Positions 16,596 through 24,135 of a DNA stretch of 25,545 nucleotides are shown here, in pieces (positions within the stretch are counted from its first letter, which is position 1; each line of letters begins with the position of its first letter). A program made the position numbers and the translations under genes. Location: assembly GCA_020851885.1 (NCBI GenBank), contig JADZBW010000315.1:1-25545 (forward strand), written 5' to 3'. Below the pieces are notes generated by a model. The model did not search any database. It was not told the DNA's origin and worked only from the letters and a program-made list of their open reading frames with translations. The DNA is from Fimbriimonadaceae bacterium. Its GTDB lineage: Bacteria; Armatimonadota; Fimbriimonadia; Fimbriimonadales; Fimbriimonadaceae.

Positions 16596-19500
16596 ATGGC
16601 AATGACCAATTCCGAACGCATCGGCAAAGCCCTCGATCTCCTCCGCGATGGGCTTGTCCCATTTGTCGAACGCGAACTGAAGAGCGTCCACGGAGGCGAA
16701 TGGTTCTTGGCCATGAGGGACTCAGTGAGCGAGAGCCAGGCGGCGCAACTTGGCGACGAATCGAATCCCAAGTACGACGCCCGCTCGCTTTTGGCGATGA
16801 TGTGGGGCCAGTGGAACGATGTCTTCAAGCGGACTCTGGGTTTCAGCGAGCGGAGTATCGTCAGCGAATTGCGCGATACTGGCAACAAGTGGGCGCATCA
16901 GGAGCCTTTCAGTTCCCGCGACACCCTTCGGTTCTTGGACTCATGCTCCAGGCTATTGCTTGCGGTTTCCGCCGACCAGTTCGAGGCGGTGGACAAGATG
17001 TACCACGAGCTGAACCGGCTGGTGATCGACGAGCAGGTCCGCAACGAGAAAAAGAAGGAAGCGAAGAGCACCGTCGAAAGCACCGTGACGGGAACCCTGA
17101 AGCCGTGGCGCGAGGTGGTGAGCCCGCATCCCGACGTTGCCAGCGGCAAATACCAGCAAGCCGAGTTTGCCGCCGACCTCTGGCAAGTTCACCTTGGAGA
17201 AGGTTCCGCCGAGTACCGAGACCCGCAAGAGTTCTTCCGCCGGACGTTTATGACCGAGAGCCTGACCCGGCTCTTGGTGGACGCGGTAAGTCGGCTCACC
17301 ACGGGAGGCGGAGACCCGGTGGTTCAGCTCCAAACGAATTTTGGCGGTGGAAAGACCCACTCGATGCTTGCCCTCTATCACCTGGTTTCTGGCAAGAAAG
17401 TCGGAGACCTCTTTGGCGTGGATAGCGTGCTGAAGGCCGCCGAGGCGAGCGAGCTGCCCACCGCCAAACGGGTGGTTCTGGTTGGAAACAAAATCTCCCC
17501 CGGCAACCCTTCGGTGAAAGCAGACGGCACGGTGGTCCACACGCTCTGGGGCGAAATCGCCTACCAGCTTGGCGGCAGAGCCGCCTACGAACAGATTCGC
17601 GCTGACGACGAGAAAGCGACCAGTCCCGGTGACAAAATCCGCGAGCTTCTGAATGAATACGCCCCGACCCTCATCCTGATTGATGAGTGGGTCGCCTACG
17701 CCCGCCAACTTCACGACGACAGCGACCTTCCTGGAGGGAGTTTCGAGACTCAGTTCTCGTTTGCCCAAGCACTTACTGAATCGGCGAAGCTAGCCAAGAA
17801 CTGCCTCTTGGTCGTCAGTCTTCCGGCTAGCGACACGGCCACCTCACCACACGCTCAGGCCGACGACATTGAAGTAGGAGGCCAACGCGGACGAGAAGCC
17901 CTCGAAAGACTCCGGAACGTCATTGGGCGCGTCGAATCGTCGTGGCGGCCAGCCAGTGCCGAGGAGGGCTTTGAAATCGTCAGGAGGAGGCTATTTGAGC
18001 CGCTCACTGACCAGGAGCAGTTCAAGCAGAGGGATGTGATCGCTCGCGCCTTCTACGACCTTTATCGCACCCAGCATCAGGAGTTTCCACCGGAATGCCG
18101 TGACACGGAGTATGAAGACCGGATTCGCGCCGCCTATCCGATTCACCCGGAGATTTTCGACAGGCTCTATACCGACTGGTCAACGCTTGCTAAGTTCCAG
18201 CGCACCCGTGGCGTACTGAGGCTCATGGCGGCGGTCATCCACAGCCTATGGGAGAAGGGCGACCGAAACCCGCTCATTTTGCCGTGCAACATCCCGATTG
18301 ATGACCCCAGAGTTCAGTTTGAACTTACACGCTACCTGCCCGACCAATGGGAGCCCATCATCTCGAAAGACGTGGATGGATCCCACGCTTTGCCCCTTCA
18401 GATTGACGCAGGAGCCCCGAACCTGGGCAAGTTCCAGGCTTCCCGTCGTGTAGCGCGGACCATCTACTTGGGTTCCGCCCCCACCAAGGATGCGGCCAAC
18501 AAGGGTTTGGAAGACCGCAGGGTGAAGCTGGGATGCGCCATGCCCGGCGAAGCCACCGCCGTCTTTGGAGATGCACTGCGTCGGCTCGCAGGAGCCGCCA
18601 CGTATCTCTATCAAGATGGAGCGCGTTACTGGTATTCGACCCAGCCCACCGTTACCAAGTTAGCTGAAGACCGCGCCGAGCAGTTGAAGCGTGACCCTGA
18701 CCAGGTGGCTCTTGAAATCGAAAAGAGAGTCCGAAAGGATGTGGCTTCCTCCGGCGATTTTTCGCGGGTGCATCCGTTCCCCCAATCAAGTGCCGATATT
18801 CCCGATGACTACGATGCCCGCCTGGTGGTGCTGGGAGTCGAGCATCCATACACTAAGGACGAAGACAACTTGGCGGAGAGCTTTGCCAAGGACATCTTGA
18901 AGAGTCGCGGCAACTCCCCAAGGATTTACCAGAACACGCTCGCGTTTCTTGCGGTGGACAAGACCAAGCTCCAAGACCTCGATGACGCGGTTCGGAAGTT
19001 TCTCGCCTGGGATTCCATTCTGAAGGAAAAGACGGAACTCAACCTCGATCCTCAGCAGCAGAAGCAGGCCGATACCCAGCTTCGCAATGCGGAATCGGCG
19101 GTAAACGCTCGCATTCCCGAAGTGTTTCAATGGCTCCTGGTTCCCACCAAAGAGAAAGCGGACTCCCCGGTTCAGTGGAGCGCCTTTCGCTTGAGCGGCC
19201 AAGACCCGCTTGCCATCAGAGCAAGCAAGAAGCTCAGGAACGACGAGCTTCTCATCACTTCAATCGCCGCGAGCAGACTCAGACACGAATTGGACAAAGT
19301 GCCGCTCTGGGACGGCAACGACAAGTCGCACGTCTTGGTCAGGGCGCTGGCGATGAACTTCGCCACCTACCTCAATCTGCCAAGGCTCAAGAGCCCAGGC
19401 GTCGTTCTCAAGGCGATCCAAGATGGCGTGGCACAGCTCACTTGGGCGCAGGACGCTTTCGCCTATGCGGACTCGTATGATGAAGCTGCTGGCCGCTACC

Positions 19501-19946
19501 AAGGGCTCGTGGCCGGAAGAGTCATCTCGCTGGGCACTGAGGTTCCTCCTGGAATGCTGGTGCGGCCAGACATTGCCGTAAAGCAACTGACTGAAGAGAG
19601 TGCTTCTCATACCGTAACAAGCGGCGGAGAGCCCCCCACATCGCCCGGAGAGGCCATTTCCGGCGGCTTGTTTGAGGGAGGCACCGAAGGTGCGCTGAAA
19701 TCAAGCAAACCCACCCGGTTCCACGGGAGCGTTCCGCTAGACGTAACCCGCGTTGGAAGAGATGCCGGTCGAATCGCAGAAGAAGTCATCGCCCACCTAT
19801 CGGGACTCGTGGGAGCCGACGTGAAGGTCACGCTTGAAATCCAAGCCAGGGTGCCAAATGGGGTGTCCGATGACGTAGTTCGCATCGTCACCCAAAACAG
19901 TCGGGATCTCAAGTTTGAGAGCCAGGGTTTTGAGGCCGAAGAATAA
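16596..19946 (+). CDS. DUF499 ATPase with N-terminal Swt1-HEPN-like domain (Hma-like ATPase)
   Basis: This 1116-residue protein begins with a helical segment IGKALDLLRDGLVPFVEREL resembling the Swt1-type HEPN domain seen at the start of DUF499 proteins. It then has a P-loop GGGKTHS (about 250-256, in NFGGGKTHSMLALYHL) and a Walker B region ILIDEWVAYARQL (about 359-371). Long DUF499 sequence follows (FDRLYTDWSTLAKFQRTRGV, WEPIISKDVDG) with a C-terminal tail (LEIQARVPNGVSDDVVRIV). DUF499 proteins are the ATPase partner of DUF1156 methylases. ATG 16596 is 4 bases after the methylase stop, with ATG 16602 as an alternative. The ribosome site is weak, so translation may depend on coupling. It ends 16 bases before the convergent radC stop. 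ATP hydrolysis is well supported; its job in the system is not known to me. Confidence 0.87.
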   Translation: MAMTNSERIGKALDLLRDGLVPFVERELKSVHGGEWFLAMRDSVSESQAAQLGDESNPKYDARSLLAMMWGQWNDVFKRTLGFSERSIVSELRDTGNKWAHQEPFSSRDTLRFLDSCSRLLLAVSADQFEAVDKMYHELNRLVIDEQVRNEKKKEAKSTVESTVTGTLKPWREVVSPHPDVASGKYQQAEFAADLWQVHLGEGSAEYRDPQEFFRRTFMTESLTRLLVDAVSRLTTGGGDPVVQLQTNFGGGKTHSMLALYHLVSGKKVGDLFGVDSVLKAAEASELPTAKRVVLVGNKISPGNPSVKADGTVVHTLWGEIAYQLGGRAAYEQIRADDEKATSPGDKIRELLNEYAPTLILIDEWVAYARQLHDDSDLPGGSFETQFSFAQALTESAKLAKNCLLVVSLPASDTATSPHAQADDIEVGGQRGREALERLRNVIGRVESSWRPASAEEGFEIVRRRLFEPLTDQEQFKQRDVIARAFYDLYRTQHQEFPPECRDTEYEDRIRAAYPIHPEIFDRLYTDWSTLAKFQRTRGVLRLMAAVIHSLWEKGDRNPLILPCNIPIDDPRVQFELTRYLPDQWEPIISKDVDGSHALPLQIDAGAPNLGKFQASRRVARTIYLGSAPTKDAANKGLEDRRVKLGCAMPGEATAVFGDALRRLAGAATYLYQDGARYWYSTQPTVTKLAEDRAEQLKRDPDQVALEIEKRVRKDVASSGDFSRVHPFPQSSADIPDDYDARLVVLGVEHPYTKDEDNLAESFAKDILKSRGNSPRIYQNTLAFLAVDKTKLQDLDDAVRKFLAWDSILKEKTELNLDPQQQKQADTQLRNAESAVNARIPEVFQWLLVPTKEKADSPVQWSAFRLSGQDPLAIRASKKLRNDELLITSIAASRLRHELDKVPLWDGNDKSHVLVRALAMNFATYLNLPRLKSPGVVLKAIQDGVAQLTWAQDAFAYADSYDEAAGRYQGLVAGRVISLGTEVPPGMLVRPDIAVKQLTEESASHTVTSGGEPPTSPGEAISGGLFEGGTEGALKSSKPTRFHGSVPLDVTRVGRDAGRIAEEVIAHLSGLVGADVKVTLEIQARVPNGVSDDVVRIVTQNSRDLKFESQGFEAEE

Positions 19947-19962
19947 TGTGTCTACCTGAGAG

Positions 19963-20436
19963 CTAGACCCATCCAAGCTGTTTGAGGGAGACCCACGCGC
20001 CACCTTCGCCGATAACGAGATGGTCGAGAACCTCAATGCCAAGCAGCCTGCCTGCTTCCTTTAGGGTCTTTGTGACCTCTATGTCTTCAGGGGAAGGCGT
20101 GGGATCACCCGACGGATGGTTGTGGCCGACGATGACCGAGGCCGCATTGGCGAGAATCGCGGCTTTGAAGACCTCGCGCGGGCAGACCATCGTCGCATTG
20201 AGAATGCCGATGCTCACGGTGTGAATGCCGATGATCCGGTTCTTTGTGTCGAGCAAGACAGCAACGAAGTGTTCCCGGTCTTCATGTTCAAGGTAGCGGC
20301 AGAGCACTTGAGCGGCATCTTCCGGGCGATCCAGTTCAGTACGAGAACCTTTCTTCTCGCGCACGAGCTGCACCCGGAAGACCGGAGGCATGAGCGCGTC
20401 TTTGAACTCATCTTTTACTTTCTCGATTCTCGCCAT
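19963..20436 (-). CDS. radC: Short RadC-family JAMM/MPN+ metalloprotein
   Basis: This 157-residue protein is a RadC-type JAB1/MPN+ protein. The metal site is HNHPSGDPTPSPED with His105, His107, Ser115 and Asp118, and the upstream catalytic glutamate is probably Glu55 in EDREHFVAVLLD. It lacks the N-terminal helix-hairpin-helix part of chromosomal RadC, as is usual for copies on plasmids, prophages and defence islands. Their molecular role is unsettled despite the DNA-repair name. The longer upstream frame is unlikely; ATG 20436 is preceded by GGAGG (at 20441-20446 on the opposite strand). A 16-bp palindrome at 20526-20541 lies 90 bp upstream and may control it. It is convergent with the DUF499 gene. 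Confidence 0.85.
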   Translation of the reverse strand: MARIEKVKDEFKDALMPPVFRVQLVREKKGSRTELDRPEDAAQVLCRYLEHEDREHFVAVLLDTKNRIIGIHTVSIGILNATMVCPREVFKAAILANAASVIVGHNHPSGDPTPSPEDIEVTKTLKEAGRLLGIEVLDHLVIGEGGAWVSLKQLGWV

Positions 20437-20951
20437 ACCGCCTCCACAATCAAACTGGGTTTGAAGGGAGGTATGCCGAGGACAACTGGAAAAGTGACCT
20501 AAGCCTCGGCTGTTACCGAACAGGCGTTCGGACATCCGAACACTCTTCGTCGCCTTCGCCACGAAGCACCAATAAGACAACCGCCGCAGACCGCTCTGGG
20601 TGAGTGGGAGTCCTGCTTCTACGAAGCTCTCGCGCCTCTGTGGGAACGATCCGGACCAGCCTCCAAGCATGTCTCGAGCCGACTTTTAGGTTCGGCTTGG
20701 GCCGAGTCGCCCTGTCTTTTCCTTGACATCCACCATTGACGCTCCGTTCAGCTTGGATTGTCCGCATCCTACTCCGCGCATCTTGTGAACCATCCCCGCC
20801 AGGCCACGCAAGGGGCACCCCAGTTTCCGCGCCTTCGGCTTGTGCAACCAGGGCAGTTCCCCGCACCCTTGCATGCCTTGCGGGACGACGGTTCTTCTTC
20901 AAGTGCGCTCGCGGGCAATCAAGCCCGGAGCTGACTCAAATGGAGGAATGT
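20437..20951. other. 515-bp region without a confident gene
   Basis: The region separates the divergent radC (minus) and small gene at 20952 (plus), so it should hold promoters for both. It contains the 16-bp palindrome at 20526-20541, a small hairpin AGCCGA/TCGGCT near 20677-20697 and a TTGACA at 20723-20728 without a convincing -10 box. A 129-codon minus-strand frame (20513-20902) is Arg/Gly/Ala-rich, has no recognisable domain and includes the palindrome, so I do not call it. Confidence 0.4.
20526..20541. promoter_or_regulatory. 16-bp palindrome upstream of radC
   Basis: GTTCGGACATCCGAAC differs by one base from the perfect palindrome GTTCGGACGTCCGAAC found at 24099 and 25258. It lies 90 bp upstream of the radC start and 410 bp before the plus-strand small gene. 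Repetition of such a long dyad in short intergenic regions suggests a binding site for one dimeric regulator. The regulator is unknown. Confidence 0.55.
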
Positions 20952-21164
20952 ATGAAAAAGAACAACACAACAACTCGGCTCGAAGCTCTCGTGAACGTCG
21001 GAACCGGAGACAAGAGCATCTGGAGACGGGTCGGGGTCGCTTTCCCCCTCAAGAACCGCGAGGGGTTCGCCGTGAAGCTGGAACTCATCCCGGTGCCCAA
21101 CGGAGGAGCCTGCGAGTTCATCCTCGTAGAACCTTCCGCGAAGGACAAGCCCGACGAAGAGTAG
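20952..21164 (+). CDS. Small protein of unknown function heading the anti-restriction cluster
   Basis: This 70-residue protein starts MKKNNTTTRLEALVNVGTGD at ATG 20952 with GGAGG 6 bases upstream. It continues WRRVGVAFPLKNREGFAVKLELIPVPNGG and ends in an acidic tail (EPSAKDKPDEE). The pattern of short beta strands with an acidic C-terminus is shared by small plasmid-borne proteins near anti-restriction genes, but I recognise no named family. A clear terminator follows at 21180-21203, so it may be a separate transcript from the ArdC-like gene. A DNA-mimic role is conceivable but unproven. Confidence 0.7.
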   Translation: MKKNNTTTRLEALVNVGTGDKSIWRRVGVAFPLKNREGFAVKLELIPVPNGGACEFILVEPSAKDKPDEE

Positions 21165-21179
21165 GGCGTCCAACCAACC

Positions 21180-21203
21180 GCCCGGCCCACCAGCCGGGCT
21201 TTT
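21180..21203 (+). terminator. Rho-independent terminator
   Basis: Stem GCCCGGC (21180-21186) / GCCGGGC (21193-21199) with loop CCACCA, followed by TTTT. It lies 16 bp after the stop of the small gene at 20952-21164. Confidence 0.8.
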
Positions 21204-21278
21204 CACTTTTCATGAAGCACCAGGCCTTCACCGGCAGACAAGGGGAGAAAGATTCCAACGCTTGAAGGAGACCCCTTT

Positions 21279-22088
21279 ATGAAGACCGAAGAGGCCAAAG
21301 AGATCATCGAGAACCAACTTGACGCGCTCGGGAAGGCCCTCGAAACAGGGCACAGCGACCAACTCAAAGAGTTCCTCGCGACAATGGCGCGGTTCCACAA
21401 ATACAGCCTGGGGAACGTGCTGCTCATCATGGCCCAGAAACCTGAAGCCAGCCACGTCGCCGGGTTCCACACTTGGAAGTCTCTAGGACGATACGTCAAG
21501 GCCGGAGAGAAAGGCATCGCCATCCTTGCCCCCATGCTGATAAAAGGCGACAAGTTCGACGCTTCGGATACTTCGCCGCCCGATCAGGAGGAAGACCCGG
21601 AACGTATGCTCCGGTTCCGCGTCGTCTACGTCTTCGACGTTGCTCAAACCGAAGGGGAGCCATTACCTGAATTCGCCGCCGTCACTGGAGACCCAAGCGA
21701 GTACGGAGAACGCCTAAGAAGCCTGGTCCGCCAGATGGACATCGAACTCCAATACTCAGACCAGCTCGGGACCGCACTCGGCGTCTCCAAGGGCGGAACC
21801 ATCGTGATCAAGAACGACCTCGAACCCGCCCAGGAGTTCGCCACCCTGGTTCACGAGCTCGCCCACGAAATCCTTCACCACGGCGAGGGCCGAAAAGGCA
21901 CCACGATCCAAAGCCGGGAACTGGAAGCCGAAGCCGTGGCCTTCGTTGTCGCCCAAGCCGTCGGCCTCGATGCAGGAACAGCCAGTTCCGACTACATCCA
22001 ACTCTACCAAGGCGACAAGAAGCTCCTTCTCGACAGCCTCGACGCCGTGCGAAAAGCCGCCGCCACCATCATGGACGGCCTTCTCTAG
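21279..22088 (+). CDS. ArdC-like anti-restriction protein with M78-type zinc peptidase motif
   Basis: This 269-residue protein has an N-terminal ArdC-type ssDNA-binding region (about 1-90; FHKYSLGNVLLIMAQKPEASHVAGF and GEKGIAILAP) and a C-terminal metallopeptidase-like domain with HELAHE at 192-197 and a third ligand in ELEAEAVAFVVAQ (about 214-226). ArdC proteins protect incoming plasmid or ICE DNA against host restriction on entry as single strands. All zinc-site residues are present. ATG 21279 is preceded by AAGGAG at 8-base spacing. The leader GGAGACC-CCTTTATG is nearly repeated before the next gene. An acidic insert (98-108, SPPDQEEDPER) separates the two domains. The family assignment is good; substrate and partner are unknown. 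Confidence 0.82.
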   Translation: MKTEEAKEIIENQLDALGKALETGHSDQLKEFLATMARFHKYSLGNVLLIMAQKPEASHVAGFHTWKSLGRYVKAGEKGIAILAPMLIKGDKFDASDTSPPDQEEDPERMLRFRVVYVFDVAQTEGEPLPEFAAVTGDPSEYGERLRSLVRQMDIELQYSDQLGTALGVSKGGTIVIKNDLEPAQEFATLVHELAHEILHHGEGRKGTTIQSRELEAEAVAFVVAQAVGLDAGTASSDYIQLYQGDKKLLLDSLDAVRKAAATIMDGLL

Positions 22089-22122
22089 CTTTATCACAAC
22101 CCATTTACAGGAGACCGCCTTT

Positions 22123-22401
22123 ATGGAAACTCAGCGCACCCACTTCAAGACCGGACGCACTCTCATCACCTCGCAGGCACTAGGGGAACTGGAGCCAATG
22201 GACGTGCTGGCCGCATTGCGAAGGCACTCAAGCAAAGATTGGGGCGAATGCTGCCAAGAGGACGCCGAGGCGAACGACCAGGCCGTCGCTGACGGGTCCC
22301 GAATCCTCTCGGTGTATCGCGACCGCCATGGCACCCAATTCTGGATCATCACCGAGGCCGACCGCTCCGCTACAACGGTTCTTTTACCGTCAGATTATTG
22401 A
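22123..22401 (+). CDS. Small plasmid/ICE-type protein of unknown function
   Basis: This 92-residue protein starts at ATG 22123 behind CAGGAGACC. It has the features of a widespread small plasmid family: an early LGELEPMDVLAALRRHSSKDWGE segment, an acidic CCQEDAEANDQAVADGSRILSVY stretch and a strongly conserved ending WIITEADRSATTVLLPSDY. Members are often mislabelled as type I restriction subunits, which nothing in the sequence supports. It lies 34 bases after the ArdC-like gene, in the same direction, and probably belongs to the same transcript. Its function is unknown. Confidence 0.75.
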   Translation: METQRTHFKTGRTLITSQALGELEPMDVLAALRRHSSKDWGECCQEDAEANDQAVADGSRILSVYRDRHGTQFWIITEADRSATTVLLPSDY

Positions 22402-22627
22402 CGCAGGTCGGGATCAGGAACTTCGCGTCTTCCCGGCTGGAGAATCGGCAAAGCCAGACCATCTCCATGAGCGCAAACCCCCATCCGCCCAGGCTGGTTC
22501 CGGCCATCTTGCGGGCAACGCTCTCGGTTAAAGGACAAATTTCCCCTGCCTGCGGCATTCCTCGCGGTAACCAAATTTCTCCTTGAGCCACTCGCCTGGA
22601 TCGCCCGCCTTGAAAGGCCGTCAACAA

Positions 22628-22651
22628 GGCGGCATGGTGCCGCCGCTTTTT
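22628..22651 (+). terminator. Terminator-like hairpin just before the methyltransferase ribosome site
   Basis: GGCGGCA (22628-22634) and TGCCGCC (22638-22644) form a 7-bp GC-rich stem with a 3-base loop, followed by GCTTTTT. It sits 15 bp before the methyltransferase ATG and adjoins its AAGGAG ribosome site. It would end transcription from upstream, or act as an attenuator for the methyltransferase. Confidence 0.5.
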
Positions 22652-22666
22652 CAAGGAGATGTTCCC

Positions 22667-23305
22667 ATGTTTGCCATCAATTCCATCCGCCGCGGAGACT
22701 GCCTCGAAGTGCTTCCCGAGGTTCCAAGCCGAAGCGTCAACTTCGTTCTGACCGACCCACCGTACATTGTCCGTTATCGCTCGCGAGACGGACGAACGGT
22801 GATGAACGACGACAACGACGCATGGCTTGCCCCAGCGTTCGCGGAGATGTACAGAGTCCTGGAAAGGGACAGCTACTGCGTCAGCTTCTACGGCTGGCCC
22901 CACGCCGACCGCTTCCTCCAAGCATTCAAATCCGCCGGATTCAAGCTTCTCGGGCACTTCGTGTTTCCCAAGATATACACGTCCACGACACGCTACGTCC
23001 GCTATCAGCACGAATGCGCCTTCCTGCTTGGCAAGGGCTTCCCCGCCCGTCCCAGCGAGACCATCGGCGATGTGATCGATTGGACCTATAGCGGGAATAA
23101 GCTCCATCCCACCCAAAAACCTCTCTCGGTTCTGCTTCCGCTTGTGGAGACCTTCTCCCGCCACAACGGGATCGTACTTGACCCGTTCGCCGGATCTGGC
23201 TCCAGCCTGCTTGCCGCCAAGCAACTCGGGCGCAAGTATTTCGGCATCGAAATGAACGCCGAATACCATGAGATCGCCTCCAAGCGACTTGATTCCAGCC
23301 CTTGA
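22667..23305 (+). CDS. Beta-class DNA methyltransferase (N4-cytosine/N6-adenine), solitary
   Basis: This 212-residue protein has the catalytic motif TDPPYIV early (DPPY at 30-33) and the SAM motif DPFAGSGSSLLAA late (172-184), the order of beta-class amino-methyltransferases. HPTQKP lies at 147-152. ATG 22667 is preceded by AAGGAG (22653-22658); the frame extends upstream to 22583, but that part crosses the hairpin and looks non-coding. No restriction enzyme gene is nearby, so it is an orphan modification enzyme, as often carried by plasmids and ICEs beside ArdC-type genes, probably masking sites from host restriction. It is shorter than many family members but has both key motifs. The specificity is unknown. 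Confidence 0.87.
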   Translation: MFAINSIRRGDCLEVLPEVPSRSVNFVLTDPPYIVRYRSRDGRTVMNDDNDAWLAPAFAEMYRVLERDSYCVSFYGWPHADRFLQAFKSAGFKLLGHFVFPKIYTSTTRYVRYQHECAFLLGKGFPARPSETIGDVIDWTYSGNKLHPTQKPLSVLLPLVETFSRHNGIVLDPFAGSGSSLLAAKQLGRKYFGIEMNAEYHEIASKRLDSSP

Positions 23306-23347
23306 GCTGGTCTCGGATACGCCGGGCAATGTTCTCTCACCCCGGCT

Positions 23348-23854
23348 TTATCTTCTCATGCGCTGACGCCGGTGAAGCATCTCCTTCATCGTCGGCTTGA
23401 CATCGGAAAGGTCGAGGAACTGTTCGGGAACTACCAAGTGCAGGGCCGGGTGCCTCTCGCGAAGCCGCTTCCCCAAATCGTAGCCAGGCTCTGCCAGTCT
23501 GAGAATCTCTCGATCACGTGTCACCAGCGCAAACGCCCCCGAGTGAATGGCAAGATCGAGGTACGGCGCATCGGCGGGGTCGGGTGGGAAGTCGAAGACC
23601 TTTGGAACGCGTTCAATGTAAACAGCGGCGCGGTGCAGATGGTGGAAGAACGCCTCTACCCGCTTGGCCGTGATTCCGGGAAGCTTGGCTTGGAGCCAAG
23701 GCATCGAGAGGACGTACCGAGCCTCATCGAGAACGTATTTGGACACAAGCAGTTTGTCCGGCCCCTGCATCACATGCGCAAAGCAATGATACGCCGCGCC
23801 CGGAAAAGCAATGGCCTGAACGAAGACGTTGCAGTCGAAAACCGACATTCTCAT
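23348..23854 (-). CDS. PIN-domain toxin (VapC/PIN_3-like)
   Basis: This 168-residue protein shows the PIN nuclease acidic set: Asp7 (SVFDCNVFVQA), Glu44 (YVLDEARYVL), Asp95 (DPADAPYLDLAI) and Asp114 (LVTRDREIL). PIN toxins of this type cleave RNA and are held inactive by an antitoxin. Its ATG (23854) overlaps the stop of the upstream small gene (ATGA), the usual antitoxin-toxin order. The pair is transcribed on the minus strand, convergent with the methyltransferase 42 bases away. All four acidic residues are present, so it is probably active. The domain call is solid; the cellular target is unknown. Confidence 0.82.
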   Translation of the reverse strand: MRMSVFDCNVFVQAIAFPGAAYHCFAHVMQGPDKLLVSKYVLDEARYVLSMPWLQAKLPGITAKRVEAFFHHLHRAAVYIERVPKVFDFPPDPADAPYLDLAIHSGAFALVTRDREILRLAEPGYDLGKRLRERHPALHLVVPEQFLDLSDVKPTMKEMLHRRQRMRR

Positions 23855-24054
23855 GGTTCCCCCTTCCGTTCCTGCCTTGCCCGTTCAATCGCCTCTGCGA
23901 TGATGCGTTCAACCGGTCCCGTATCGCATTCTTCATGATTGCGGTGGACTTCTCGGACGAGTTGGAGAGCAGCCCGTTTGGCCGTGTGCTGAGGGAATCC
24001 CTGACCAACGAGCGGCGAGGGCGGAGGAGTGTGGGTTCTTCGTCTTCTTGCCAT
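23851..24054 (-). CDS. Putative antitoxin of the PIN toxin
   Basis: This 67-residue protein has a basic proline-rich start (MARRRRTHTPPPSPL) and a C-terminal helical part GPVERIIAEAIERARQERKG of the kind that wraps a toxin. I do not recognise an antitoxin family. The call rests on its size and 4-base ATGA overlap with the PIN gene. The exact palindrome GTTCGGACGTCCGAAC lies 45 bp upstream of ATG 24054, a position fit for an operator. The ribosome site (CAGG) is weak. Confidence 0.65.
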   Translation of the reverse strand: MARRRRTHTPPPSPLVGQGFPQHTAKRAALQLVREVHRNHEECDTGPVERIIAEAIERARQERKGEP

Positions 24055-24098
24055 AGCCTGTTTAGATGAACGCTACGGGGCAAGGATTCAACAAAGGT

Positions 24099-24114
24099 GT
24101 TCGGACGTCCGAAC
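24099..24114. promoter_or_regulatory. Perfect 16-bp palindrome upstream of the antitoxin-toxin pair
   Basis: GTTCGGACGTCCGAAC is its own reverse complement. It lies between the end of the transglutaminase-like gene and the start of the antitoxin, both on the minus strand, so it can only serve the antitoxin-toxin operon promoter. A weak TTGAAT (-35-like) lies between it and the antitoxin start on the minus strand. Confidence 0.6.
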
Positions 24115-24135
24115 TCCCTGTCCAGAACGTTATTA

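Noticed and set aside
15713..16888. Minus-strand frame of 391 codons across the methylase/ATPase junction
   Set aside because: Opposite strand of two strong genes and no domain; a compositional artefact.
20437..20670. N-terminal extension of RadC
   Set aside because: The extra 78 residues are unlike RadC; ATG 20436 has GGAGG at correct spacing.
20513..20902. 129-codon minus-strand frame upstream of radC
   Set aside because: Arg/Gly/Ala-rich without a domain, includes the palindrome near its end, and no convincing ribosome site; likely chance in GC-rich DNA.
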